From Candidatus Sericytochromatia bacterium (GTDB lineage Bacteria > Cyanobacteriota > Sericytochromatia > JACMPN01), in assembly GCA_014377495.1 (NCBI GenBank), contig JACMPN010000501.1, forward strand, positions 1 through 10,482: a DNA stretch of 10,482 nucleotides, given 5' to 3'. This document shows positions 1 through 7,366 of the stretch, in pieces (position 1 is the first letter of the stretch; each line of letters starts with the position of its first letter). The notes below the pieces were generated by a model, which worked only from the letters and a program-made list of their open reading frames with translations, was not told the origin of the DNA and made no database searches. The position numbers and the translations under genes were made by a program.

Positions 1-885
1 GCCGATGTAGCTGAAGACCTCGGCCATCGGGGCCGGCACGTCCAGCTTGGCGTAAGGGACGACACCCGTCATGATCGCCGCCACGACGATGTAGAGCACC
101 GTGCAGATGGCCAGGGAAACCATGGTCCCAATCGGCAGGTCCCGTTGCGGATTCTTGGCCTCCTCGGCCCTCGTCGACACCGCATCAAAGCTGATGTAGG
201 CAAAGAAGACAAAGCTCGCCCCAGTGAGGACACCCGTCCAACCGAAGGGCATCAGGGGCGTCCAGTTGGCCGTATTGACGTGACCCACGCCCATGACGAT
301 AAAGAGCAGGACGACGGCCAGTTTGACCGTCACCATAATGTTGTTGAACCACGCCGATTCCTTGACACCGATTACCAGGACGCCGGTCATGATCAGGACG
401 ATGATGATTGCCGGCAGGTTGATGATCGCCCCCGGCACGGACCCGGGTGGACTGGTTAGGGCGACCGATAAATCGATGCCGATCCCATGGCAGATCTTCA
501 CCAGATACCCCGACCAACCGATCGCTACGGCACTCGCACCGACGGTGTACTCCAGGATCAGGTCCCAGCCGATAGTCCAGGCGACAAATTCACCCAGGGT
601 GGCATAAGCGTAAGTGTAGGCACTGCCGGCCACAGGGATCATGGCGGCAAACTCGGCGTAGCAGAGGCCGGCAAAGGCACAAGCCATACCGGCAAGGACG
701 AAGCTGAGCATGATCCCGGGGCCGGCGTGCTTGGCAGCCGCCACACCCGTGAGCACGAAGATCCCCGTGCCGATGATGCAGCCGATCCCCAGTAGCGTCA
801 GTTCCAGCGCACCAAGGGATTTTTTGAGGCCATGGGACGATTCGGCATCGCCCTGCAGTTGATCCAGACTCTTTTTGGCAAGCAT
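1..885 (-). CDS. APC-family amino-acid permease (partial, C-terminal part off the left edge)
   Basis: This gene encodes an inner-membrane transporter of the amino acid-polyamine-organocation superfamily, most like the cationic amino-acid transporter/YfnA subgroup, expected to import amino acids with a proton. My translation gives 295 residues from ATG at 885, open to the window edge; relatives are about 460-480 residues, so roughly the last third is missing. Visible motifs are the TM1 signature GIGCIIGTGIFVLTG (residues 33-47), the TM2-3 stretch LCYAEFAAMIPVAGSAY (74-90), IGWDLILEY (105-113), GVKESAWFNN (173-182) and the FFAYISFDAVSTRAEEAKNPQRDLP block (227-251). About seven hydrophobic helices fall in the visible part. 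The common S-T/N-A/S-EE motif reads STRAEE here, a small deviation. No clear Shine-Dalgarno precedes ATG 885, and an in-frame GTG lies four codons upstream. It is divergent from the DUF4127 operon. The family is certain; the substrate is not. Confidence 0.93.
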   Translation of the reverse strand, partial: MLAKKSLDQLQGDAESSHGLKKSLGALELTLLGIGCIIGTGIFVLTGVAAAKHAGPGIMLSFVLAGMACAFAGLCYAEFAAMIPVAGSAYTYAYATLGEFVAWTIGWDLILEYTVGASAVAIGWSGYLVKICHGIGIDLSVALTSPPGSVPGAIINLPAIIIVLIMTGVLVIGVKESAWFNNIMVTVKLAVVLLFIVMGVGHVNTANWTPLMPFGWTGVLTGASFVFFAYISFDAVSTRAEEAKNPQRDLPIGTMVSLAICTVLYIVVAAIMTGVVPYAKLDVPAPMAEVFSYIG

Positions 886-990
886 GCTGTTAGCCACGGG
901 GCAACGTTCCTCGGCCGGAAGGGGTGGGACAATCACCGGAGACCGCCGCAACCTGAAAAATCGGCAGCATGGTCCCGTGGGCTTACACGC

Positions 991-996
991 AGTATA
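991..996 (-). promoter_or_regulatory. Candidate -10 element for the permease gene
   Basis: On the minus strand the sequence reads TTTTTTGTATACTG, giving a TATACT hexamer (five of six matches to TATAAT) in an A/T-rich patch that stands out in this GC-rich gap. It would give a leader of about 100 nt before ATG 885. No convincing -35 lies 16-18 bp upstream. The same patch read on the plus strand gives TATACA at 993-998, which could serve the divergent DUF4127 gene instead. The call rests on base pattern alone. Confidence 0.3.
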
Positions 997-1113
997 CAAA
1001 AAAGCGCCATGGCGGCTAGCAGACCCGCTCCGGGAGGGCGCTCCCCGGCCACCAACGACACCCGTGCAAGGCGCACAGACGGCATGGGCTTTGTGCCGGG
1101 CACACTGACGGTT

Positions 1114-2670
1114 ATGACTGACCGCATCCTCCTCATCCCCCTCGACGACCGGACCTGCACCAGCCGATTGCCCGTACACCTCGGCGCCGTCGCCGGCCGG
1201 ACCGTTCTGACGCCGCCTCTCGGCTGGATCGGCAACCTCACCCGCCGGGCCGAGCGGGAGGCCTTGGGCGCCTGGCTGATCCAAGCAGCCCACGACGCCG
1301 AAGCCGTCGTGCTGGCCCTCGACACTCTGGCCTACGGTGGGCTCGTCGGCTCCCGGCAGTCCCGGGAGCCGCCGCAGGCCGTCACCGAGCGGCTGTTGTG
1401 CCTGTGGGCCCTGCGTGAGGCCAATCCCACCGTCCGCATCGCCGGTTTCATCACCATTCCCCGTCTCTCGGCCACCGCCGCACCGGAAGAAGAAGCGCCG
1501 TACTGGCCGCAGTACGGCGAAGCCATCGCCCGGTATTCCCGCCTCGTCCATGCGTCCCGCCTTGCCGGGTCGGCCGAAGCGACCGATTTGATGCACCATG
1601 CGCAGGCGGCGATCCCGGCCGAGATCCTGGCCGACTATCTGGCCGGGCGGCAGCGCAACCTGGCAATCAACCGGCAGATGATCGAGTGGGCGGCGGCAGG
1701 CTTGTTCGACCTCCTGTACCTGACCGTCGACGATTCCGCCGACCTGGGCCTGAACGTCCTGGAACGGGACGAACTGGCGCTGCTGGTCGCAGACCGTCAG
1801 CTGGGGGACAGGGTCCTGATTTACCCGGGTGCCGACGAAGTGGCCTGTAGCCTCCTGTCCCGGGTCCTGCTGGAAAAAGCGGCATTTCAACCGGCATTTT
1901 TCCCTGTCTACGCCCATGAGTACGGTCCCCAGGCCGTGACCATGTATGAAGGGCTGCCACTGCAGGAGACGGTCCGGCTGCATATGGCGGCAGCCGGCGT
2001 GCGGCTGGCCCCGAAACCCGAAACGGCGGATTGCCAGCTCTTTATCCATGGTCCGGAAAAAACGGGCGGCGACTTCTGGCTCGACCTGGATCTGCCAGAG
2101 GACCGGCGGGACGTTCCGGAATGGTTCGTCCAGGGGATCGCCACGGCACTGCAGATGGGCTCACCCGTGGCCATCGCCGATGTGGCCTGGGCCAATGCGG
2201 CCCATCCCGCCTTTGTGCAGCGCCTCTTCGACACCTGCCCGGTGCGCAATCTGCTCGCCTTTGCCGGTTGGAACACGGCCGGCAACACCCTTGGCACTGT
2301 GTTCGCCCACGCCGCCCTGCGGTTGCTGGCTCTGGAACAGGGGGGCGACCTGGCGGCACAGGAACGGGCCCAGCAAATCGCCCTGTTCGAGCGATTCGCC
2401 GAAGACTGGCTCTACATGGCCGTCGAACGACCCGCGGCGGCCTCACGGCCGGGTCCGCCGGATTTCGAGACGCTGAGCCGGCAGATGGCGGTGCGCAGCG
2501 AGTCGTGCTACCTCCGGCACTGGCAGGGCAATGTCGTCACCCGGGTCGATGCCGGGGGGATCCCCCATTACTGGCGTTTGGGAGCATTTCGGCGTACGTT
2601 GCCAACGTTCCCCTGGGCCCGGCTTTTTGACGTGGATCTGGCGGCCGATTTCGACCTGGAGGCAACCTGA
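1114..2670 (+). CDS. DUF4127 family protein
   Basis: This is a 518-residue cytoplasmic protein that I recognise as DUF4127; no biochemical function is securely known to me. The open frame extends upstream to 832, but family members begin almost directly with the strand leading into a LDxR motif, so I place the start at ATG 1114 (MTDRILLIPLDDR). No good Shine-Dalgarno supports it. Conserved-looking acidic and glycine motifs are LDDR (10-13), ALDTLAYGGLVGSR (68-81), LTVDDSADLG (203-212), GADE (239-242), IADVAWANAA (354-363) and GWNTAGNTLG (385-394). Several Asp/Glu clusters at strand ends would fit an enzyme, perhaps a barrel fold, but that is inference. There is no signal peptide or membrane segment. 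Its TGA stop overlaps the NagA start codon by one base, so the two proteins are probably made together. A role in releasing or processing amino sugars is the simplest reading of this context. Confidence 0.88.
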   Translation: MTDRILLIPLDDRTCTSRLPVHLGAVAGRTVLTPPLGWIGNLTRRAEREALGAWLIQAAHDAEAVVLALDTLAYGGLVGSRQSREPPQAVTERLLCLWALREANPTVRIAGFITIPRLSATAAPEEEAPYWPQYGEAIARYSRLVHASRLAGSAEATDLMHHAQAAIPAEILADYLAGRQRNLAINRQMIEWAAAGLFDLLYLTVDDSADLGLNVLERDELALLVADRQLGDRVLIYPGADEVACSLLSRVLLEKAAFQPAFFPVYAHEYGPQAVTMYEGLPLQETVRLHMAAAGVRLAPKPETADCQLFIHGPEKTGGDFWLDLDLPEDRRDVPEWFVQGIATALQMGSPVAIADVAWANAAHPAFVQRLFDTCPVRNLLAFAGWNTAGNTLGTVFAHAALRLLALEQGGDLAAQERAQQIALFERFAEDWLYMAVERPAAASRPGPPDFETLSRQMAVRSESCYLRHWQGNVVTRVDAGGIPHYWRLGAFRRTLPTFPWARLFDVDLAADFDLEAT

Positions 2671-3830
2671 TGAGCAATCTGATCGTGCGCAACGGCAACC
2701 TGCTCATGCCCGACGGCAGCTGGAATCTGACGGACCTGCTGGTCGAAGATGGCAGGATCACCCAGATCGGCCCGATCGGGCGTCAGTATGACGGTCCCGT
2801 CTGGGACGCGGCCGGGGACCCGATCGTGCCGGGTTTTATCGACGTGCATCTGCACGGTGGGGCGGGCTTCGACGTTTTGGACGGGACAAAAGCGGCCCTC
2901 GACGGCCTGGCTGCCCATCTGGCCGCCTCAGGCGTCACCGGTTACCTGGCCACGACGGTTGCCACGCCGGAAGCGCAGCTGATGCCACTCCTGGAGCAGG
3001 CCCGCCTGGGAGCGCCCGCCCTGCTGGGACTGCACATCGAAGGGTCCTTCATCAATCCGGCCAAAGCCGGCGCTCAGGATGCGGAAGCACTGCTGCCCAA
3101 TAGTGGGGCCCTGATGGACCGTTGGCAGGCTGCCTCCGGCAACGCCATCCGCTGGGTGACCGTGGCTCCGGAGATGCTGGCCCCGGCGGATCTGCACGAC
3201 ATGGCGGGGCGCGGGATCATCCTGGCCCTCGGCCACAGCCTGTGTTCTTACGAAGAGGCCCTGCTCGCCATCGACGACGGCATCCGGCATTTCACCCACT
3301 TATTCAACGCCAACCCGCCACTGCATCACCGCGACCCGGGACTCGTCCTGGCGGGCCTGCTGGATCCCCGGGCCACGGTCGAGCTGATCCTCGACGACCA
3401 CCATCTGCACCCTCGGCTGCTGGATCTGGCCTACCGGCTAAAGGGCGAAGACGGCGTCATGCTCGTCACTGATGCCATCCCGGCCACCGGCCTGCCGCCG
3501 GGACGCTACTGCCTGGGGCGCCTGCCTGTGATCACCGACGGAGAGACGGCCCGGCTGACGAACGGCACCCTCGCTGGCAGCCTGCTGACGATGGACCGGG
3601 CGATCCGCATGGCCATCGGGCTGGGCATCCCGCCGGCGGCCGTCCTCGCCATGGCGACCCGTACCCCGGCCAAACGCCTGAAGCTGACGGACCGCGGCGT
3701 CCTGGCCGAAGGGGCCTGGGGCGATCTTGTCTGGCTCGACTCCCATTGGCGGGTCCGGGCCACGGCCCGCCAGGGCAAAGTCGTCTGGTCCCGCACGCCG
3801 GCCACCACCCCAATCGCAGCGGAGGCCTGA
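2670..3830 (+). CDS. nagA: N-acetylglucosamine-6-phosphate deacetylase
   Basis: The enzyme hydrolyses N-acetylglucosamine-6-phosphate to glucosamine-6-phosphate and acetate in the cytoplasm, the first committed step of amino-sugar catabolism and wall-sugar recycling. The 386 residues match the usual family length. Amidohydrolase motifs appear in order: PGFIDVHLHGGAG (54-66, with the HxH pair 60/62), LHIEGSFINP (121-130, metal-binding E124), ALGHS (186-190, H189), FTHLFNANPPLHH (208-220, H210), DDHHLHP (242-248), LVTDAIPATGLP (265-276, catalytic D268) and LAGSLLTMDRA (301-311). The usual GPF and FNAM read GSF and FNAN here, but all catalytic and metal positions are present. The start ATG overlaps the DUF4127 stop (TGATG), with GGAGG at 2658-2662. 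The lipoprotein gene follows after 4 bp. No nagB is in view. Family assignment is secure; the exact N-acyl sugar is inferred. Confidence 0.95.
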   Translation: MSNLIVRNGNLLMPDGSWNLTDLLVEDGRITQIGPIGRQYDGPVWDAAGDPIVPGFIDVHLHGGAGFDVLDGTKAALDGLAAHLAASGVTGYLATTVATPEAQLMPLLEQARLGAPALLGLHIEGSFINPAKAGAQDAEALLPNSGALMDRWQAASGNAIRWVTVAPEMLAPADLHDMAGRGIILALGHSLCSYEEALLAIDDGIRHFTHLFNANPPLHHRDPGLVLAGLLDPRATVELILDDHHLHPRLLDLAYRLKGEDGVMLVTDAIPATGLPPGRYCLGRLPVITDGETARLTNGTLAGSLLTMDRAIRMAIGLGIPPAAVLAMATRTPAKRLKLTDRGVLAEGAWGDLVWLDSHWRVRATARQGKVVWSRTPATTPIAAEA

Positions 3831-3834
3831 GCCG

Positions 3835-4533
3835 ATGCGCCGTCGCACCCTGACCGCCCTGGCCCTCGCCTTCACCCTGGCCGGCTGCTTTGCCCAGAAA
3901 CGCGACGAGCCCGGCGGCACGCCCTCGGCCCGGCCACACGCCTCGCCGCAGCCTTCGGCCACCCCGCGCCCGCCCCAGGTCGGAGTCGTGCCCTTCAGTG
4001 ACATCAGCAGCCACGGGTCGGGTCCCGCCGTCACGGCCTTGTGGGAACGGGCGCTGCGCAAACGGATTGCCGTCAAACGCCTGACCGGTGAAGGATTTCT
4101 CGCCGGTGGTGCGCTGCTCAAGGCCTTTCAGCAGAGCGATGCGGCACCCATCGTGATGGGGCGGATCAGCGCCTATGAATTTCAGAAACGCCGCTCCCGC
4201 CGCCTGGGACCACCGGATTTCGATGCCATCCAGGCGCGGGCTGTCATCAGTCTCTCTTTGCGACTTTTAGTGCCCGGAAATGAAGCTGAGGGTGGTACAG
4301 TCGTCTGGAGCCGGAGTGTGACTGGCGAAGATCAAGCCCAATGGGCCGAAAATTTCCGGCAGGAGATCGGGGCCAATCCCCTGGCTGATGCTTATGTCAC
4401 ACAGTCCGGGCTGGCGGCGCCACGAACTGAAGCGAGCATGCTGGCTTCGGCAGCCGAACGGGCCATCGAGGCCTGCGTGCCGGACGTGATGACGGCCTTG
4501 GCGCAACGGGATTCGGTTGTCAGCCTGCGATGA
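3835..4533 (+). CDS. Secreted lipoprotein, CsgG/LpoB-like (putative)
   Basis: This 232-residue protein carries a textbook lipoprotein signal: an arginine-rich start (MRRR), a hydrophobic core, and lipobox LAGC with Cys18 as the lipidation site. A flexible Pro/Ala/Ser linker follows (about 24-47). The globular part has the rhythm of the CsgG/LpoB/TolB-N lipoprotein group: VGVVPFSD (49-56), then IVMGRISAYEF (106-116), a beta-rich VISLSLRLLVPG segment (137-148), TVVWSRSVTGE (155-165), and a closing amphipathic helix ASAAERAIEACVPDVM (204-219). Such proteins anchor to the outer membrane or the outer face and assist secretion, envelope assembly or wall synthesis, but no specific function can be assigned here. 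The open frame begins earlier, at 3727, inside nagA; I chose ATG 3835 because of the signal peptide and the GCGGAGG at 3819-3825. The 4 bp gap after nagA indicates one operon. The lipoprotein call is firm; the family is tentative. Confidence 0.85.
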   Translation: MRRRTLTALALAFTLAGCFAQKRDEPGGTPSARPHASPQPSATPRPPQVGVVPFSDISSHGSGPAVTALWERALRKRIAVKRLTGEGFLAGGALLKAFQQSDAAPIVMGRISAYEFQKRRSRRLGPPDFDAIQARAVISLSLRLLVPGNEAEGGTVVWSRSVTGEDQAQWAENFRQEIGANPLADAYVTQSGLAAPRTEASMLASAAERAIEACVPDVMTALAQRDSVVSLR

Positions 4534-4591
4534 TTGGACTAAGCTTGAGAACGGACGAAAAGGTTGAATCAGGAAACGGATGGTCTGATTT

Positions 4592-5314
4592 GTGAGCAAG
4601 GGTAAGATTCTCGTCGTAGACGACGAAGCAAGCATCCGCCAAATCGTAGAAGCGCGCCTAAAGATGGCCGGTTACGACGTCGTGACTGCCAATGACGGCC
4701 AAGAAGCGATCGAACAGGCCCTTGCCGAACAGCCCGACATCATCGTGCTCGACATCATGATGCCCAAGGTCGACGGCCTGCAGGTCTGCCGCGAGTTACG
4801 CAAAAACATGATGACCCCGATCATCATGCTCACCGCCAAAGGCGACGTGTCCGACCGGATCACCGCCCTGGAGTTGGGTGCGGACGACTACGTAGTCAAG
4901 CCATTCAGCCCTCGGGAGCTCGAAGCCCGCATCAAAGCGGTGCTGCGTCGTACCGTGTCGGACACGGCCAAGCAGTCCGTGATGAAGATCGACAACCTGA
5001 TCATCGACACCGGCAAACGCCAAGTCGTCAAGGGTGATCAGAAGGTCAAGCTCACCGAAATGGAGTTCAACCTGTTGGAACTGCTCGCCGCCAACCCCGG
5101 CCGGGCATACTCCCGGAGCGAAATCCTCCATCAGGTCTGGGGCTACCGGATCAATCAGTACTCGGACACCCGGGTCGTCGACGTTCACGTCAGCCGCCTC
5201 CGGGCCAAGCTCGAAAACGACCCGAGCGACCCCGAGCTGATCCTGACCGCCCGGGGAACGGGTTACATGTTCCAGAATTACACCCTGTCCCAGCCTGCTG
5301 CTGTGACCAAATAA
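4592..5314 (+). CDS. rpaB: OmpR-family response regulator, RpaB/Ycf27-like
   Basis: This is a 240-residue two-component transcription factor. The receiver domain (about 5-118) has the acidic pair D10/D11, phospho-acceptor D54 in IVLDIMMPKVDG, T81 and K103 (VVKPFSP). The winged-helix DNA-binding domain (about 130-228) contains LTEMEFNLLELLA, SRSEILHQVWGY and the C-terminal DTRVVDVHVSRLRAKLE...LILTARGTGYMFQ. This last block is very close to cyanobacterial RpaB, which with the kinase NblS controls light- and redox-responsive genes. In an organism without visible photosynthesis genes its targets must differ, perhaps general stress or envelope functions. The start is GTG 4592 and the Shine-Dalgarno is weak: AGGAAAC ends about 15 bases upstream. 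The gene begins 58 bp after the lipoprotein and ends at a strong terminator, so it could be the last gene of the operon or have its own promoter. No histidine kinase is adjacent. Confidence 0.93.
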   Translation: MSKGKILVVDDEASIRQIVEARLKMAGYDVVTANDGQEAIEQALAEQPDIIVLDIMMPKVDGLQVCRELRKNMMTPIIMLTAKGDVSDRITALELGADDYVVKPFSPRELEARIKAVLRRTVSDTAKQSVMKIDNLIIDTGKRQVVKGDQKVKLTEMEFNLLELLAANPGRAYSRSEILHQVWGYRINQYSDTRVVDVHVSRLRAKLENDPSDPELILTARGTGYMFQNYTLSQPAAVTK

Positions 5315-5353
5315 CCCCTGACCACGGGGCCGTCCCCCGGCCACTGGCCTTCC

Positions 5354-5392
5354 GGTCCCGGTTCCCGCTCAGCATGAGCGGGAACCGGGACC
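5354..5392 (+). terminator. Rho-independent terminator after the RpaB-like gene
   Basis: This is a perfect 18-bp inverted repeat (GGTCCCGGTTCCCGCTCA paired with TGAGCGGGAACCGGGACC) around a GCA loop. GTTCTCTTTG, a moderately T-rich run, follows on the plus strand. It starts 39 bp after the regulator stop codon and ends the plus-strand operon before the convergent nucleotidase gene. The minus-strand flank has no T-run, so it should act mainly on plus-strand transcription. Confidence 0.85.
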
Positions 5393-5442
5393 GTTCTCTT
5401 TGCCGACCCGAAGGGCACCCCGTCACAGCCATACCCATCCTT

Positions 5443-5471
5443 AACGCCCGGGCCGCAATGAGCCGGGCGTT
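5443..5471 (-). terminator. Probable terminator of the nucleotidase gene
   Basis: AACGCCCGG and CCGGGCGTT form a 9-bp stem with an 11-nt loop, starting 14 bp beyond the nucleotidase stop codon at 5486. On the minus strand it is followed by TTAAGG, a poor T-run, and on the plus strand by TTTGG. The position between convergent genes and the GC-rich stem support a terminator, perhaps a weak one in both directions. Confidence 0.55.
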
Positions 5472-5485
5472 TGGAGTCGGACCGC

Positions 5486-7183
5486 TTACGGCTTTGCGGC
5501 GTAGGTCTTGCCGTCCGCCGCCAAGGGCGCCGTCGGCAGCAACTGCCAATTTTTGACGAACACGTCCTTGATGGCCAGGTGCTTCTTCACCTTCAGGTAG
5601 TCGATCATCAGGTCCCGGATGCTCTCTTCACGGTTGTAGACGATCGGCGCGTTCTTCAGCATTTCGTAGCCGCCACCGCCCCGTTGCCGGTAGGAGTTCA
5701 GTGCCAAGGTGAACAACTGGCCGTCGGTGATCGGCTTGCCCTTGTAGCTGAGCCTCTGGATGCGCTGGCCGACGGGTTTCCGGACGTCGATGTCGTAATT
5801 GCAGCCCGAGACCATGTCGTAGTTGTAGCCCCGCACCTCCGGGTTAAACGCCGGCTTGCCCGCCTGGTAAGGTGCGAACAGGTGGGCACTGAACTCCAGG
5901 TACTCCCGCAGTTGCTTTCCGGTGATTTTGATGGCAACCAGGGCATTTTCATAAGGGTAGACGGCCGCCATGTCGGCCACCGTGATCCGCCCCCCCTTGA
6001 TGTCCGCATCCGACGTGAAGGCTGCTGCCGCCGACAGATGGGCGTTGGTGGCTTTCGTCTGCACGGCATTGATGAAATCGATGATCGGCGTGTCCGCAAC
6101 CATCGACTCCCGGGTGCTCCAGACATCGGGGGTGGTCGCCAGAGAGGACTGCACGTAGGCCGTCGTGGCCTCATGGGCGGCCTTGGCCCACATCATCACG
6201 TCTGGTGACGGCTTGACGCCGACGGTGGTCAGGACGCGGGCTTCGGTCTTGACGACCTGCCAGTGGCCATCGACCTTCTCCAACTGCAAGTCCGCCACGC
6301 TGAGCCGCTCGCCCCATTTCTGAGCCTGGCAGACTGCCGCATTGCCGATGTGCGTGCCGGGCACCTCCGTGTGAGTGTGCCCCGGAAAGACCACATTCAG
6401 TTCGGGAAACCTGGTAGCCAACTCGGCGGCCACGTTTTCGGGGGGCAGGCCCGAAGTTGCGGAATAGCCCGTATAGGCCGGACCAAAAGTCCCGCCGAGC
6501 CCAGAATGGGGGACGGCGACGATGACATCGGCCCCGGCGGCCTTCAGCTTGGGGACCCAGAGCTTGGCTGAGGCGAGGATGTCGCGGAATTCCAGCTTGC
6601 CCTGGACGTTGGCCTTGTCCCAGATGGCGACGCCTGGCGGCGTGAAGCCGATGATCCCCACTTTGACGCCGGCCACGGTGGTCATCGTGTAAGGCTCGTA
6701 GGCAGTCGTGTCGGTCCCGGCCCGATAGGTGTTGGCGGAGACGAAGGGGAATGACGCTTCCTTGCGGGCCTGGAACAGGTAGGGCAGCCCGAAGTTGTAC
6801 TCGTGGTTGCCCACCCCGAAGGCAACGTAGCCCATCTTGTTCATCACGGCGATCATCGGGTTGGGGATGCCCGGCTTGGCAATGCGGGCATGCCAATAAG
6901 TCAACGGCGATCCCTGGAGGGCATCGCCGGAGTCGACGAGCACCGTATGGGGATTTTGGGCCCGCAACTGCTGGATCAGCGTGTAGCACTTGGCCAGACC
7001 CAGATCCTCGTCGGCCGTCTTGCCGAAGTAGCTGGTCGGATAGATGTGTCCGTGGACGTCCGTCGTGCCGATAACCGTCAGGCGGACGGCTTCGGGCTGG
7101 GCATGGGCTGGGACTGTGGCGCCGAGGGACAGCCCGACCAGGGTCAGGGACAGACCGGCAAAGGCGACGGGGCGCAAGCGCAT
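5486..7183 (-). CDS. Secreted CpdB/UshA-type metallophosphatase, 5'-nucleotidase family
   Basis: This exported two-domain nucleotidase has 565 residues. A Sec signal peptide covers 1-28 (MRLRP, hydrophobic core, cleavage after AHA). The calcineurin-like metallophosphatase domain carries GTTDVHGH (39-46), DSGDALQGSP (84-93), GNHEYNFG (125-132), PHSG (225-228) and PGHTHTE (267-273), the complete two-metal site. The C-terminal 5'-nucleotidase domain has YPYENALVAIKITGKQL (409-425), YDMVSGCNYDIDV (455-467) and ALNSYRQRGGGGYEML (494-509), which binds the nucleoside. GNHEYNFG and the DMVSG...YDIDVRKPVGQRI stretch resemble CpdB-type 2',3'-cyclic-nucleotide phosphodiesterase/3'-nucleotidases more than UshA, so it probably scavenges phosphate or nucleosides outside the cytoplasm. 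ATG 7183 is chosen over the frame's upstream ATG at 7279 because of the signal peptide and AGGAG five to six bases ahead (CGTATTTAGGAGTAGTC). The protein ends GKTYAAKP without a wall anchor or transmembrane segment. Confidence 0.92.
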   Translation of the reverse strand: MRLRPVAFAGLSLTLVGLSLGATVPAHAQPEAVRLTVIGTTDVHGHIYPTSYFGKTADEDLGLAKCYTLIQQLRAQNPHTVLVDSGDALQGSPLTYWHARIAKPGIPNPMIAVMNKMGYVAFGVGNHEYNFGLPYLFQARKEASFPFVSANTYRAGTDTTAYEPYTMTTVAGVKVGIIGFTPPGVAIWDKANVQGKLEFRDILASAKLWVPKLKAAGADVIVAVPHSGLGGTFGPAYTGYSATSGLPPENVAAELATRFPELNVVFPGHTHTEVPGTHIGNAAVCQAQKWGERLSVADLQLEKVDGHWQVVKTEARVLTTVGVKPSPDVMMWAKAAHEATTAYVQSSLATTPDVWSTRESMVADTPIIDFINAVQTKATNAHLSAAAAFTSDADIKGGRITVADMAAVYPYENALVAIKITGKQLREYLEFSAHLFAPYQAGKPAFNPEVRGYNYDMVSGCNYDIDVRKPVGQRIQRLSYKGKPITDGQLFTLALNSYRQRGGGGYEMLKNAPIVYNREESIRDLMIDYLKVKKHLAIKDVFVKNWQLLPTAPLAADGKTYAAKP

Positions 7184-7250
7184 GACTACTCCTAAATACG
7201 TGCTCCGGTGATGGTGATGGTCCTTCCAGCGAGGCTGCTCGGACCCCCTC

Positions 7251-7259
7251 AGTGTAACA
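7251..7259 (-). promoter_or_regulatory. Candidate extended -10 promoter for the nucleotidase gene
   Basis: The minus strand reads TGTTACACT, an extended -10 (TGn plus TACACT, four of six matches to TATAAT) about 70 bp before ATG 7183. No -35 match is visible at 17 bp, as is common for extended -10 promoters. The proposed leader includes a short GATGGTGATGG run. Pattern evidence only. Confidence 0.33.
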
Positions 7260-7324
7260 GTGGGCCTGTCAGACGGCATGAGTTGGGCGTTCGCTCACTT
7301 CTGGCCACCGGAGCCACCTGCCCC

Positions 7325-7333
7325 TGCTATGCT
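7325..7333 (+). promoter_or_regulatory. Candidate extended -10 promoter for the DUF1054 gene
   Basis: TGCTATGCT fits the extended -10 form TGnTATnnT, 33 bp before the GTG start at 7367, leaving a leader of about 27 nt that contains GGAGG. A -35 hexamer is not evident. Together with the element at 7251-7259 on the other strand it makes the 183-bp gap a divergent promoter region. Pattern evidence only. Confidence 0.33.
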
Positions 7334-7366
7334 GCTGGGGCATTGTGACTGCTGGAGGCGTCAAAC

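Noticed and set aside
832..1113. N-terminal extension of the DUF4127 frame by 94 residues.
   Set aside because: It overlaps the divergent permease start, has no homology-like pattern, and family members start at the LIPLDDR strand.
3438..4121. A 227-codon minus-strand frame across the nagA/lipoprotein junction.
   Set aside because: It spans two well-supported plus-strand genes and is low-complexity Arg/Gly/Pro sequence without motifs.
5471..6208. A 245-codon plus-strand frame antisense to the nucleotidase.
   Set aside because: It has no recognisable domain and sits opposite a conserved C-terminal nucleotidase domain; it is a shadow frame.
7203..7222. Short GATGGT/GGTGAT triplet run upstream of the nucleotidase gene.
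   Set aside because: There are only two to three units, too few to be a meaningful simple repeat or phase-variable tract.
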